From Cardinalis cardinalis (taxonomy: Eukaryota > Chordata > Aves > Passeriformes > Cardinalidae), in the NCBI GenBank assembly GCA_014549065.1, contig JACDOX010000300.1:79482-143481 (forward strand): a stretch of DNA of 64,000 bases, written 5' to 3'. Shown piece after piece: positions 24,934 to 38,600 of this stretch; positions within the stretch are counted from its first letter, which is position 1, and each line of letters begins with the position of its first letter. The position numbers and the translations under genes were made by a program. The notes beneath the pieces were generated by a model. It was not told the DNA's origin. It saw nothing but the letters and a program-made list of their open reading frames with translations, and did no database searches.

Positions 24934-27900
24934 GATCTTTTCATTTTTCTTTGTATTTCAGAAACCCCAATCCATTTAGAGACAAATACTTTTAAGGTAA
25001 TTGATACTGCATCTNCCAAATGCAAAATATTAAAAAGTAAAAGAAAATGTTACTTTTATTAGAATTTTTTAAAAATTAAAACTCTTGCAAGGCTTTCCTT
25101 TTCCCATATGATGTGTTGGTTGTAGTGTCTTTCTCCCTTNTGTATCCATCACTAGTTACAGGGTTTTTACAGATTAGTTCTATCACTAAAACCAGATTGG
25201 TGTTTCTTTCTGCCACTGAAGGAAAAGGTTGGCTCAGCAGTTGGAAAATCAGGGTTTTTTTCTGTAAATACTTCCCCAGCCCCCAAAGCTGCTCAGTCTA
25301 TTCAAAATCAGTGTACATGCTCCCTCTGGCACCCTTCTGACCCTGCTGAGGCTGATGGTTCTCATGCCTCTCCGAGGACGTTCATCTTATTCTCTTGATC
25401 AAGGACAAATAAAAATGAAATTGGACAGAGCAAGAGAGATATTGGGAAATCAATCACAACGTGAGTAGGTTTGGGGTTTTAGGAGATGGGAAGCTTAGAA
25501 ATTTGGGCAAATGGCTATTACTGACAATTTCAGAGTCTGCCTGGGAAAAATGCATCTGATATTTGCTATTTGTTGCGGGAGCAGTTGTTCCTCACTTGTA
25601 AAAGGCTCAGTGATCCAATCCAGGAATAGAAGCAGTGCTTTTGTTGCTTGGAGGCACATGTTGTGATGAGCAGAACTGAATAGTGAGCAACCCATCAGCT
25701 GAAAAATGCCACAGCCAGGATTTAGGCTATTACAGAGCCCAAACAATTTCCAAGGTGTCAAACTGGGTTGGTGAATAATTCATAAATGAGAGAATTGCCC
25801 ATGTTGCCAGGTAAAGCATTTGTACAGGGTTTTGCTGAGCCCCTTCTCATGGTGGTGACTTACGAGCTTGTGTAATGCTCTCTACACCCCCACAAGAAAC
25901 CTTTTTTATTTCATTTATTTCATAGCTGGATCAGGAATTCAACTGGCATCCCAACCCTTCCACCAGAATTTCACAGGGACCTCAGACATTGCCCACCATG
26001 GCCTTTTCTTCAACAGATGGCCTGAAAAACCTCCCAGTTTAGCCCAGGTGGGCTAAAAAACCTCCCAGTTTACACCAGGGTGGCCACTTCCATGACTTCC
26101 CCAAGATGCTGCTCCCATGAGAGCAGAAGCAGAAATGCAAAGCATNTGCTGTCACATTCCTTCCAGAGANGCATGGCTTGGAAAGCTGATCCTGCATGGA
26201 ATGCTGGAGTGAAGAGCTGGGTGTTTGCAATGCTTTTACATTTTTTCCTGCAGATTTTATTTTTTTTCCTTCTCTAAGAGACAGTTCATAGCTGGGAAGT
26301 GTGAGAATATCAGTGATTTATTCATTTTGCCAAGCATAACATCACCCTTGCTGAGATGAAATCTTCCAGGGAGTTACAGTTTCATGTTTGTTTGGTTTTT
26401 GATGTTGTAGCAATAAGCAGGAAAACTCTGGCCTTAAGGGCGAGGAAGGCAGCTGGCACATGAATGGCAGAAGCAGCTGAACCCCTGAGATGTCTGAATA
26501 ATTTCCAGTGTATTATCACCTCCTTTTTCATTACTGCATTAGAGTTCNTTTTAAAAAAATGCTTCTTTGAACTGGCTGTTCATGGAAATATTTTGCCCAG
26601 CTCCCACCACTGGCTTGCATGTTAATAAGCGAAGCTCAAAGTCTGACCCTTGGTTTTGAAATCCTCTGGTGGCATGTCAGGACTGGGGAATAGGCTTGTA
26701 ATTGGATTTTTAACAGATANGAGTGTGTTTTAAGCCCTCCTTGAACTCTGTGAGTAGAACTGATGGAATATGCCAGTAAATAGGGAAAAGGCAAGTAAAC
26801 ACAGGATTTGGAGCACAGTGATCACTCTGTATTCCTGAATTTCTGAAGGAATCTCTGGGATGCTCTTCCACCAAATGCAAATAAAAAAGATCAAACAGCT
26901 GCTGTAAATAATACTGGTGGCCAGTTCAAATGAAGATTCAACTGAGACATAAAGTTATTCTGTTTTTTTTTTTCCTATTTCATTATTCAGCATAGAAAAT
27001 CAATGTATGTATGTATGCTGCATGCATTAACAAGGTGTTATTTGTAGCACCTGGATGCCTTGAGAGGAAAAAGCCCCAGAGAAAATAAAAAATAAAATTT
27101 ATGAGTTAATACATTGAGATTAGACAACATCAGCCTTGAAAGGCCTTGTTAGAAGTGGAGTAGGGCTTGGCAATTGTTATCCTAATGACTTATTCATTAA
27201 AGAGAAGAAAATCTATATGGAAAGAGCAAGAGAAATCCATGTTTCTTCACAAACATATGCATCAGCACAGACTCCACAAGTGCTGTAGAAGTGTGTATTC
27301 CTCCCTGTGCTCATCACAAGGGACTGAATTATGCTGCCACTCTCTGTGGTGAGGTGTTAGATCTGAGCAATGCTGACTTGAGAACGCCAAGGACATGTGC
27401 CTCCATTAATTAGGGAGCACATTTTGTGTTTGCCTTTATCCAGGGAAGCTGCGCTGGTTGGACTCTTTGGGGGAGAAGGACAGGTTCCNTCCCTTTCCCA
27501 CTTTTTGTATCTGTGTTCAAATTTGAGACATTTTCAGGGCAGAAAGAGGCAACTCCCCAATGAAGCTGAGACAGCAGGGCAATAAAACATCAGGAATGTG
27601 CCTATTGATTTAGGAAGGAAAGGCAGTTCTGAATTTTATGGTGTTGGAGATGNCCTTCAGATCCTTGGCTTATTTAAAATTTGTCTTAGCAACAAATTCT
27701 CTGGTAGCACATCTTTGAGCAGCAGCAACTCTGCTGAGGTTCTCAGTGGCTGAATTTGCTTTCCTTGTGATTTTCCCCTGTATAATAAGCCTAAAACATC
27801 TTCAGTTTAAAGGTTTCAAGGTTGCTCACTAATTACCCAGACTCAGAAGGCTTTCTCTGGAAGGTGTTGTACTGCAACTGCTCAGTATAAGATTTCTTGT

Positions 27901-28696
27901 ACTGTTTGAAAGCATAGCTGAATCTAAAGAGAAAATACCAGACTAATTAGCTGCTTATCAAGTGGGATCTGTCAATTTTTATATTCTTTATCTGAAGTAA
28001 AACCCACAGTTTCACACTGTTGAAATATAAAACAATTGGACTAATTTCAGGTTGACCTTAATGCTCACTATGTCTTTGCTTTGAAGGAAGAACTGNTCTC
28101 CCAATATTTACATTTATTAGGAAACTGTTGATTTTTAAAGAGTCTCTGGGAGATTTGCAGGATGAGGCAGCAGCAGAACTGCTTTTGTGAATTAAATCCT
28201 GTTTCAGCCACTGGAGCCACTCCTGGGTGTGCACTGAGAGGCTCGAGGCCAAAGCCAGGTTGTGGTTTATTCTGTGGCCCTCTTGGCTGTGTAAATGGCA
28301 TTTCACACCTTCTGTCTGGCTGTGATAAATGTGATAAATGTGAGGAATGAGTGCTAAGAACCCTGCCCTGGCTCAGGGAGCCTTGGCTCTGGTTTCACTG
28401 GGAGCTTTAGCAAGGGCATGGTCCAAGCTGGGACAGCTGAGAAGTTCAATGAAAAAGTGGAATAAAGATTTTTTTTTTTTTTTTGTGATTTGTCCCTGTA
28501 TAATAAACCTAAGCCTTCTTCAGTTGTGTTTTGTTGTCAGTGTCATCAGATTTCAGTGCTGGTCAGAATACTTGGAATTCCATATGTGTGGTTTGAATGC
28601 TTGTGAAGGCTTTGGCTTTTTGGTAGGTGTTTGGCATGGGAAAGATGAGTGAGCAGGTGGTTCCCAACTGGCCAACAGCTCCCTGGAATTGGCTCT
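24934..28696. other. Intron 2 segment, mostly unique
   Basis: No gene. Contains a ~30-bp tandem duplication at about 26025-26085 (aaaacctcccagttta twice), a short (gtat)n tract near 27004, and two diverged copies of a ~40-bp motif (cctgtataataagcctaaa and cctgtataataaacctaag) near 27775 and 28494. Confidence 0.5.
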
Positions 28697-29326
28697 TGTC
28701 TTGGTTTGAACAGTCTGCTAAGGAAGACTGGAGCCTCCCTTGAAATGGAAAATGCAAACCCCCTCCCTCTGAATTATTAGAATTTTGAAATTAAGGGACT
28801 CTCAGGCAAAGATTTGGGAATAGGAATAACAGTTCTTTATTAGGGAAATTAAAAATACAAATGCAATAGTGCAAACCAACCGTGCCAGAGTCAGACCGTG
28901 CCCTGTCCCCTGTGTGTCAGGGGGTGTCCCAGCCCCATCCCATGGGGGCTCAGCCCTCCTGCAGTGCCAGCTGTGGCTCTGCTGCAGCAGGGATCCTGCA
29001 CAAGGGGGGAGTTTTCCTCTGCAGCTCCAGGGCTGCTGCAGATGGGCCTGGGCTCCCTCTGGCAATGCAGGGCAGCAGAAAGCTGCTCCTCTGGCAATGC
29101 AGGGGGCAAAGGCTGCTGGGCTGGGCCAGGCTCAGATTGGATCCAGGTAGGAATGCTTGGCTCCTGCCCTGGGCGCAGCATCTCCCCATGGGATGCTGGA
29201 ATTGGATCAGCCCTGCAGGGACACTCAGTGGCCATGGACAGCAGAGATCTCCTGGAGGGAGGGTTGGCTGTGGCAGAGAGAAAGAAAACTGCTCCATCAA
29301 CAGCAGAGAACTGCCCAGCTCTGACA
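28697..29326 (-). mobile_element. Solo LTR of the second type, GC-rich
   Basis: The left end TGTCTTGGTTTGAACAG, then an AATAAA on the minus strand (ctttattagg at about 28833 on +) and a GC-rich body. The right end is uncertain: either 29317 (..ctgccca, giving 5-bp repeats GCTCT at 28692-28696 and 29318-29322) or 29326 (..ctgaca, matching the TGTCAG start of the 14334 element). Overlapping open frames of 141-192 codons here reflect GC-rich composition, not genes. Confidence 0.7.
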
Positions 29327-29633
29327 GATGGGGACAGAATACACAGCCCCAGCCACATCTGGCAGCCCTGAGCATCCTTGTCTGGAAATTCCCCTGGCAT
29401 GCTGCTCATGATGTGTGGGAGCACCAGGCTGAGGAGGGAAACCCAGAGATTGTGGCTTGACTTAACTGTGGAACATCTTAGACATCAAAGCTGTGTTGTA
29501 ATAACAACATCTCTGAGAGCTTGATGAGTAATTAAACTCATTTCAAAATTCTAGCTAAGCAGTGCTTCACATTTTAATAGATCCTGTAAGACTTTGGCTG
29601 TAAAAGTGTGTGGTTGAGTACATGGAATTTTAA

Positions 29634-29685
29634 AATCATAGAAAGGCTTGGTTTGACAAGGACCTTAAGGATCATCTAGTTCCCA
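29634..29685 (-). mobile_element. Short CR1 LINE remnant
   Basis: atcatagaaaggcttggttt followed by gacaaggaccttaaggatcat is the complement of a CR1 3' terminus; only about 50 bp is recognisable. Confidence 0.7.
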
Positions 29686-31274
29686 AAAAAGCCCAAAAAC
29701 CTACAAAATACTTCAGAACTTGGTGCTATGTGGTGTTTAAGATGCCTTTTGGTGCTTGATNCCTAGCACTGTGTATGAAGGAGAATTGTTCAGCAGTTTC
29801 CTAAATAACAAATGGTTAAACAGTTTTTTACACTGAAGTGTAAGAAAAAGATGTCAGAGAAAAATAAGTATGTTAAAGAGCCAGAGAATTCCAGGGGGGT
29901 TAAGGATATACTCTTTAGAAATACAGCTCTTAACAAACTGATAGGGAAATGGTTGCATGCTGAGTCTGGCTGATTCTGGAAACAGGAAGAAATTACACTC
30001 CACTGTTCTTCCAAATTAGTCCCCTTGATAGAGGCTGCATGAGTACAAAATAGAAACTGAGCCAAATGGGGCAAATGATCTTAATTTTTGTAATTCGTTT
30101 ATGTGCTGTCACAATACACTGACTAAAAAAAAATCTTGAACAGTTAAAAATGGTGCAATAATAGAGCCAATATTTTAGAAGAAAAGAAGGCTAAGATTCC
30201 TAAAGATGATTTNTTTTTTTTGAGGACAGATTACATTTAGCATGTGCTACCTACAGCACTATGAAATCAAAATTTCATAAAGATATCTGTGTTGCAAAAG
30301 TAAATCTAGGGCATGTTACCAGTTTGTGGTGGAATATGCTGAGCCTTTGCCTTACAAGANTGAAATGTATTTGTGTCCCAGGAAAGCTGCAAGTGGTACG
30401 TGTTCCAAATGGAAAGGTGTGTTTTAAATGGACTGCCTGGAGATTTGGAAATTGGATTCTTCCTTCTAGCATAACTAGGCAAATCTGCAAAGCAATTGCC
30501 AGGTGGCAGGACTGCTCAATCTGGGTTCCTCTGGTGGCTCACATCATGGGGCTCTGTGCTAGAGAGCACTGAACAAATGGAAAGGAGCTTTGTTTTTCCA
30601 CAGCTAGTTTCTTCATTTGCATNGCAATCTGAAGTGTTTCATCTCAGGTACATTTCTTACTCAGCCACTGAAAATGGTGTGTGCAGAACTGCTTTGAGCA
30701 GAGCATTAAGCAGACTAGCTTAAGATTTTTACTGGGTTTTTTTGTTTGTTGTTTTTTTTTGTGTTTTTTTAAACAAAGTGTTTGTTTTAATGTAGCATCT
30801 TCCTAGAGTTGGGAAGGGAACAATTCTGTGTGTGGAGCAGCACTGAGCCCTTCATGTGTGGTTACAGCATCACCATCCTCTCAGTTATCATAGATCACTG
30901 ACACAAATAAGATGCCAAACTTGAAGCATCAGTGCATCTCAGTAATTTATCAANAAACAAGAGGAGGCAGGCTAAATGCCCTTGCTTTTTTTTGTTGGTT
31001 TTTTTTGAGAAATGTTGGTAGTTTGAGAACTACTCAAGTTGTCCAAGATCTGATATCATTGCTCCTGACAAATCAATTATCCTGGCAATACAGTTGGCTG
31101 CCTGTATGTGCANTCCCATTTAAAGGGAAATATTCTGGGTTTCATTAGGTCGCTCCTCACAGTGAATTTATGATGGCAGTGATCTCTGTGAATGAATGAC
31201 GAAGTCATGAGCAACTTCTGCAGGTTACTCTGAGGGTGTTTCAGCAGAACCTCCAAGGCAAAACTGCTGTTGCC
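29686..31274. other. Intron 2 segment, no recognised element
   Basis: AT-rich unique-looking DNA with T-rich runs near 30735-30770 and 30986-31005. No exon. Confidence 0.5.
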
Positions 31275-31280
31275 AGTCTG

Positions 31281-31669
31281 TGTCACAGCCANNTTTTATG
31301 AAAAATCCTTTCCTTGGGATTTTTCCTCNTGAGAAGCTGAGAGNCCTCAGGAACAAAATGTAACCAATGGTTATCTGCTGCTGTGGAATGCAACAGGTGC
31401 ATCTGNGATTGGTCTCATGTGGTTGTTTCTAATTAATGGCCAATCACAGTCAGCTGGCTTGGAGAGAGAGTCCGAGCCACAANNCTTTGTTATCATTCTT
31501 TCCTGTTTTTTCTATTCTTAGCTAGCCTTCTGATGAAGTCCTTTCTTCTATTCTTTTAGTGTAGTTTTAATGTAATATATATCATAAAATAATAAATCAA
31601 GCCTTGTGAAACATGGAGTCAGATCCTNGTCTCTTCCCTCATCCTAAGACCCCTGTGAACACCATCACA
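31281..31669 (+). mobile_element. Solo LTR, ~385-bp ERVK-like family, copy 4
   Basis: The only ~385-bp copy in the opposite orientation: TGTCACAGCC at the left, then gaaaaatcctttccttggga, ggccaatcac (CCAAT box), AATAAA at 31591-31596, and CACCATCACA at the right. Flanks agtctg (31275-31280) and aatctg (31670-31675) match at five of six bases. It lies sense to PTPRT with its poly(A) signal intact. Confidence 0.9.
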
Positions 31670-31752
31670 AATCTGTCATGGCCAAGGAGATTGGGATTAG
31701 ATGATCCTTAAGGTCCTTTCCAACCCAGCCTATTCTATAATTTTGTGATAAA
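31670..31752 (+). mobile_element. CR1 LINE 3' end fragment
   Basis: tcatggccaaggagattggg, then agatgatccttaaggtcctt, tccaacccagcctattctat: the last ~80 bp of a CR1 on the + strand, abutting LTR copy 4. The rest of the CR1 is not clearly visible on the other side of the LTR. Confidence 0.82.
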
Positions 31753-33739
31753 CATGGAGATCATTTCAGCAGTTGTTTTTCAGGAGTATAAATTTCCTAA
31801 TTTAGTCTTTATTAGGGTTTAATCTGTGAGGGGAGTGTCATTCTAGCCCTGTGCATGGAGGATGTGCAACACCAGTAGCAGCCAATCTGTGGAAGGGTCC
31901 TATGGAATGGGAGCTGTAAAAGATCTGTCCCAGCTTTTTGCGGTTAACACTGCTGCATTTTTAACTGCCTATTTTTTGGACTGTGTTGCAAGCTTAAGTA
32001 ATGTTAATAAAGAAGATTTTNTAATGATCTGTTTTATGTTGAACTATTGGAGGAAGGAATCTTATTTATTCATGCATTTGAAGATATTTTCTTAATTCTC
32101 CTATGATTTTTTTTCACCACATCTGTCTGGTTGAGTGCAATCTGAAAGACAACAGGGACACTCAGTTTTCTTTTGGAGTTGCCTTCTTAAGCCANGATGG
32201 TTTAGGTTGAAGTATCCTGCTGATTCTCGTGCTACCNGTGTTCTGCACAGATCAGAAATGAATTCTGAACACTTACGTGACAAATACTTTGAAGATTTGG
32301 GGATGTATCTGTAAAAGATAAAGTTACCAGGGTAGTTTTCTTGCATGAAGAGATCTGAAAGCTTAATCTCTTCAGGGAAATATCAGCAACTTGTAACTGT
32401 GACGTGCAGAGACACACATGTTTATCAAGAGATATTGCTGAATTTCCTCACAAGCCAGGCATCTCTTTAATGCTTGGTGTGGTATTGTCAAGACAACCAA
32501 AGGAATAAGTGACACCAAGTGGCATTTCTAGTGGCAGAAGCACAGTGAATATCTGTCACACTGTGTACATCCCAAATTACACTGTTTTTGTCAGTGGATT
32601 AAAAACTCTCATGTCCAGAGGCTGACAGGAATCTGGGGTGTGTGTTTGTGTGTCTGNATGTGGAGGATGCCATCCAAATTCTATTCTTCAACTGAGTTGG
32701 AGTTTACAAGTGAAAAGCTGAATGAAAATCATCCTGGTTTGNTAGAACTCTTTAAACCACGTTCTAAAAATGAGCAGGATGTGGATGTTGGGAAAATGTC
32801 CATCCCCAAATCCATATCAGAAAAATGTAATGCTTGGAACTGTCTAGAACACAACTCTTCAGTAAGGGTAGAGNTTGANGTATTAAACTGGGAGGAGTAG
32901 GAATATGATCCTGGATTAGATTTGTGTAGCAGAGATTAATGAGAAAACTGCAAGCTTAACTGTGTCTGCATGCTTAGAAGGTCAGGCTGTGTGTAGGAAT
33001 TTGTGAGATAACTCAGGGTAAATCCTACATAAATGGCTTGTTTGTTTGCAAGGCTGTGAGGGGTAATTATTTTTCAGGGATAGATAATCCTACTGAGAAA
33101 ATGCTTGTTAATAATTTGGCACTGATGCTGATCATGCAGGGTTCAGGGGGAGGTTCATTTGTCTGGGTCATTTAGAGCAGGATCAGGACTCCAGAGAGCT
33201 GCTCAAGTGTGTTTTAATTTGAGTTCCTTCTACTCAAGGTGTTTACAACCTGTTTCAGCTGCAAAGTGTTGGAATTGTAGGATAAGCCTTGCCTGTGGAA
33301 AAATCTCTGTTCCCTTTTGAAGTCCTGCCAGGACTGAAGCTGCATTCAGGTTCTAAAACATGACAGAAGTTTCTNCTTTACCTCTTGGCCATCTGAAATA
33401 CTCTGCTGTAATTGCCTAACATCCAATCAAGCCACAATGTTTTANATTGTTCCAAGATGTTTAATTTAGAATTTTAGTTTTTATTCCTATTTATGCCAGG
33501 AACATCTCTCAGTATTCTTTGTCTGTTAATGAGCAAAATGTGTAATCCCCCAAATGTTTTACACCTGCTTAAATTACAGCAATTTTGATAAATAGAANTA
33601 GTGAATTGAAAGTGTGTCAGAGAGCTGCTTTTTTACTGTGTGTGCAGATCTTGCCATTGCTTCCAGCGGAAGAATTAAGGTGAGTCTGTACACAGGAAGC
33701 TACTGCCAGCTGTAGTGTGGATCTGGGTGTGTTTCAAAC
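31753..33739. other. Intron 2 segment, no recognised element
   Basis: Unique-looking AT-rich sequence. No exon or repeat supported. Confidence 0.5.
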
Positions 33740-34100
33740 ACAGAATCATGGTAGTTGGGTTGGAAGAGACCACAGAGATCTCATNCCACCCCTTACCAGG
33801 GGCAGGGACACCTTCCACTGTCCCAGGTTGCTCCAAGCCCTGTCCAGCCTGGCCTTGGACACTTCCAGGGATTCAGGGGCACCCAGAGCTTCTCAANGCA
33901 CCCTCACAGGGAGGAATTTCCTCCTAAAATCCCATCNNNCCCTNCCCTCTGACAGTTTAAAACTATCCCCCCTGTTCACAGGTCCCTTTCCAGCTCTCCT
34001 GGAGCCCCTTTAGGTTCTGGAAGGGGCTCTAAGCTCTACCCAGGACCTTCTGTTCTCCAGGCTGAGTAGCCCCAAATCTCTCAGCCTTTCAAGTAAATGT
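33740..34100 (-). mobile_element. CR1 LINE 3' fragment, ~360 bp
   Basis: Starts acagaatcatggtagttggg; contains caggttgctccaagccctgt, ggaatttcctcctaaaatcc, cagtttaaaactatcccccc and ttctccaggctgagtagccc. Same subfamily as 46021-46380, since the two share the middle part closely. Confidence 0.92.
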
Positions 34101-35249
34101 AAAGTTTGAGGATAAAAATGGCATTCAACTCTCCAAAATGAAAAGGAGTCTACCAAGAATAATTTCAAACTGTAGTGTAGGGACTTGAAACTGGGGTGAA
34201 GAGAGAAGCTCAGAATAAGAATAGGCGATTCTAGGTTTATTTAAGTCTCCTACTTGCAGGAAATGGGAACTGGTGAGTCAGTGAGAACAGCAGTAATTAG
34301 CTGCTTCACTTAGAGAAAAATGCACGCTTCAGAGGCTCCAAATGATTACTTTGCACTAGTGTTAATTCTAGAAATTACTGTGTCTTTTTATGGACCTTTC
34401 TGGTGGATGTCAGAGCNAGGAAGTGTTGGGCAAACGACTGGTTATCATTTTGGTGAGGAACAACAAGTCTTGGATCATCTGAGGAGATTTTGGAGTGAAG
34501 TGGCTGCTTTGCTGATGTATTTCTTTCATAGCTGTTTAATTGAGCAGTAAATAGAAAAGCAGTGGGAATATTTTCTTTGAAGAAGAGAAAATGGGGATGA
34601 TTCCAGGAAGGTTGGAGGGAAAATGATCAAAACAATAATAAAAAGATGAATCCATTTAGGGTGGGTCCAGCATGGCAGACTCACCTGCAGAACCATGCAG
34701 AGGAAANCTCAGACTTTGTATTGTGCAGAAATTACTGTGCCAGCGTAATAACGGATTTAAACTGGATTTATTTCAGAGCTTTTGAAATACCTTTCCGAGT
34801 TTATTATCTAAAGTAATCCTTGGGGGAAACAAAACTCCCTGTGGGTTTTGAAGGTGAGTGCAGACAGCAAATAGTCAAAAGTGTCAGAGGGTTCACAACT
34901 GATGGCCCAAATGTCCTTCCTAATAATGCATTAAATTCCATTCTGTGGGAAAATATGGACCANTGGATAACTAGAGTAGCACAGAGAGAAAAAGGTGTGG
35001 GCAGCTGTGAGGAACTCGAGATAAGCTAACAGCTCATCAAATTGGGGCAGGCTGGGGGCAGTTTCTCATAAAGAACTTGTGATTTTTGGTGANCACTATG
35101 AACTCCTCTTGCTCTACAAACTCAATGTATTCCTGGCCATCTGAACCAATCATTTTGCTGTGGCAGGAACCACAGGAAAAAGGTGGATTTAGATGGATCA
35201 AGGAACTCNGCAGTTACAATACATGAAGCTCCCATCCAAGCAGTGCTGT
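34101..35249. other. Intron 2 segment, no recognised element
   Basis: Unique-looking sequence between a CR1 and LTR copy 5; no exon. Confidence 0.5.
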
Positions 35250-35255
35250 CAAGTC

Positions 35256-35640
35256 TGTGACNGTGTTCACAGGGGTCCCAGGATGAGGGAAGAGACGAGG
35301 ATCTGACTCCATGTTTCAGAAGGCTTGATTTATTATTTTATGATATATATTACATTAAAACTATACTAAAAGAATAGAAGAAAGGATTTCCTCAGAAGGC
35401 TAGCTAAGAATAGAAAAAGAAAGAATGATAACAAAGGCTTGTGTCTCGGACAGAGAATCCGAGCCAGCTGACTGTGATTGGCCATTAATTAGAAACAACT
35501 TTATGAGACCAATCCCAGATGCACCTGTTGCATTCCACAGCAGCAGGTAATCAATGTTTACATTTTGTTCCTGAGGCCTCTCAGCTTCTCAGGAGGAAAA
35601 NTCCNAAGGAAAGGATTTTTCATAAAAGATGTCTGCGACA
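35256..35640 (-). mobile_element. Solo LTR, ~385-bp ERVK-like family, copy 5
   Basis: A well-preserved copy, 385 bp, TGTGACNGTGTTCACAGG to GATGTCTGCGACA, with an exact 6-bp TSD CAAGTC at 35250-35255 and 35641-35646. Contains a short inverted repeat (ctcgga/tccgag, 35445-35463), a CCAAT box and AATAAA on the minus strand. No flanking retroviral coding sequence. Confidence 0.96.
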
Positions 35641-35646
35641 CAAGTC

Positions 35647-38600
35647 CATCTGCCATGGCCTGCAGAGCTCAGAATGGCTCTGGTAGTATCCTGCCCTGTT
35701 GGTTTTCAGCAGAAAAATCAGGACTGGAAAATGTGATTCAGTAGATACCATTAATTTCTAATAAAAATTTAACAACATGCACATAACACTGTTTATTTCT
35801 AAATGAACTGCAGTCCACAGGAGATAAATCTCTCTGTACTTTTGGGCAATTTAGTAAAAAATGTTTACACAGGCATCCAGCTCAAAAAGCACATGGGACT
35901 AACAGCCTTTGTAGATGCTGGTAATCCTGTTTCTGCCTAATATCAAAAAGACCAAGAAGTGAAACATGATAAAATNTTGCAAATTATGTGTCCTTTAAGT
36001 GTACTGAGACTATTTGATTAAAACAGGGGCATGTATACAGTGGCTCAAAGGCAGCATGTTTCAAGCTACTCAAAAAATGCTTTGTTACTAAACACAAGTG
36101 TCAAGTTATTTGAGCAGAAATACTTGTCAAGTTTCAGTNCTATCAGATATTTCCTTAAATAATNATTAGACTTTGGTNTAATGATGGATATAGTTTCATA
36201 ATCTTTAATTATAACTNTGTGGTTTTGAATTTCTTTAAGCATAAATACTGTGTTGTGGTGTGAACCAGTCACCAAATTATTCATTTGATGGAGAAATAGC
36301 TGCTATTTGGATTAAATTAGCCTGTTATCACAGAGACTTAGGCACCTTCTGTTAACACCAGGACCAGCCACTGTGGGCAACTGAGCTGCTTCAAGCTGAC
36401 ATTTTNTTTTCTCTTTTTTCTTTTGAAATATAAGTCATAACCATTCAGCTGGACAATGTCCCCATGAATGCTACAATCCCCTGGAAAAAAGGGTGCTGGT
36501 GGCAGCCCCCCTGTTTAGGCTGCTGCAATTCTAACAGGAGTTAAGACAGGCAAACAAACAGTGAGTTTAGAAGAAAAATGTGGTGTAATTGAGTTCCCAT
36601 GGGAATGAGCAAATGCTGATGATCACAGCTGGGAAAGGCATGGGCTGGCCGTGGCTCCTTCCCCCTGTGCCAGCACACCCCACTGGNGCCTGCACCAGCC
36701 TCTGCTCTGGCACTCTGGAGCTGCTCCTTTGCAGAAATTGTTGTGCTGCCATCCTCTGTGGTGGCTTGTGAGATGGCCTTAATTATTTTTGAGCCCACCN
36801 TGCCAAATTCCATCCTTGGCTATGCTGCAGCTCTCCCAGAATAGCAGCAGTGACTTCAGCAGCACCCAGTGCTCAGAAACTGAGCTCATCAAAGTTGAAA
36901 ATTTGGTGCAAAAATAGCTCAGCCTTTGACCTTTAACATATTCTGAGTTTGGAGCTGTAGTGTGATTTCTTAGATGTACACAGAAGTGACCATATGGTTA
37001 GAGCAGAGTTATGTACAATTGAAGACACAATTCCTTTTCAGACATCATTTGCTCTGGTTGCCTTTTGGCATTACATTTAATATGTGCTTTCTGTCACAAA
37101 TAGAAAAGGTAATAATCCCTCTGCAGTTTCCTAGAAAATGTTACATATACAAAACATATGGAAATGTTAGCTGAGCTGCAGAGAACATAAATGTTGGCTG
37201 GCAATGGAGCTGCATGCCTGCTAATGAGACATTTAATTCTGGCTGACATGGAAACCGCTCCTAATACTCTAGAATTATGTAATAAAATATATTTAGCTAT
37301 TTGTCTTTAATGATTAAGCAAACAGAGAGCCCAATGTATTGAAAATAAATATGTGCCTGGGCTGTGGAGCTCAGTGCTGCCCAGGAAAGTGATGTTTGCA
37401 CCAAAATACTTCTGGCANCTGCCTGGCTGATGCCAAAGGCAATTCAAGAGTGGTTTCCACAAAGCCCCTTGTTGGTTCAACCTTTAGGGTCCANCTGGCC
37501 CAGCAATTTAGATTTGATGTCAGTTTTAATTAACCACAGCAGCACGAAGATAAGCACAGTTTATTAACTTGCCANGAGCAGGAGGCTCTGGGTAGAGCTG
37601 TCTCAGCTGACGGTCTTGCGAGGCTTTGGAGACACAGAGGCTTTTTTTAGACACAGTAGACTGGAGCCTGAGAACCTTGAACAACACCAGGGTAACCACC
37701 TGAGAGCATTCAACCTCAGCGGCTCTGGAGTAGCCAAATTAAATAAATTCAATTATGAATTATTATTATAATCGTAATTCCTTGTTGTGAACCTGGAACC
37801 ATTCACCCATGCACCTCTCACACATGAGGCTGCAGCCAACAGTGCTGCATCTTTGGGAAGGGAGAAGGAGGCAGAATGGAGTTTGCAGTCTGTCCTTTAT
37901 CTTTTATAGTGTTGTTAGGGGAGAGGATTAGGCAAAAATAAAAATATGTGTTCAGAGAAAAAATGAGTTGGACAGGAAGATNAACACAAAATAAAAGTTG
38001 AGAACAAAGGCTGCCCTGGCAAAGGATTCTTGTTAAATTTGTAAAGGCTTAATTGATCAGCCACTGGATCTGGGTGGTGCAGAGCANTCTGTGAGGATAA
38101 TCGTGCTATTAGTTGTTTTCTGTGTCTTTCCACCATTACATAAATCAGATCTTCATGGGCTAGAAAGCACTGGAAACCTGACTTTTTAATACCAATTTTG
38201 TGCATGTCGTGTACATTTAAGCATATCAGATCCTGTTTCTGGAGACANGTTTTACCCTGGGAAACAACAGACTTTGTTGGCTTGCTGCCCCCTCCNAGGA
38301 GAGCTGATGTTGCAGTGGCTGAGATGCAGTGATTTAATTGTTCAGCTGCTTGTAGTCACCAACCTAAAACATGTGTTCTTTGCATCTGTATCCACCTGGT
38401 TGGAGAGATTTTTATTTTTAACCATAGGGTTTTGACAGGATACAGAATTTAATTTTTCAAATAGGCACTGTGTTTGAATACAAAGCTGAGGCACACAGAA
38501 TAAGTAGCAATTACTTGCTCAAAAAGCACTGACCATTTCCTCTGAACTCCTCTCCTGTTAGTATTGAGAGAGAGAGGTGCATTTGGCAGCAGGTTATGCC

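Noticed and set aside
28882..29460. Overlapping frames of 141-192 codons on both strands
   Set aside because: They lie largely in a GC-rich LTR, overlap each other in several frames and show no protein pattern.
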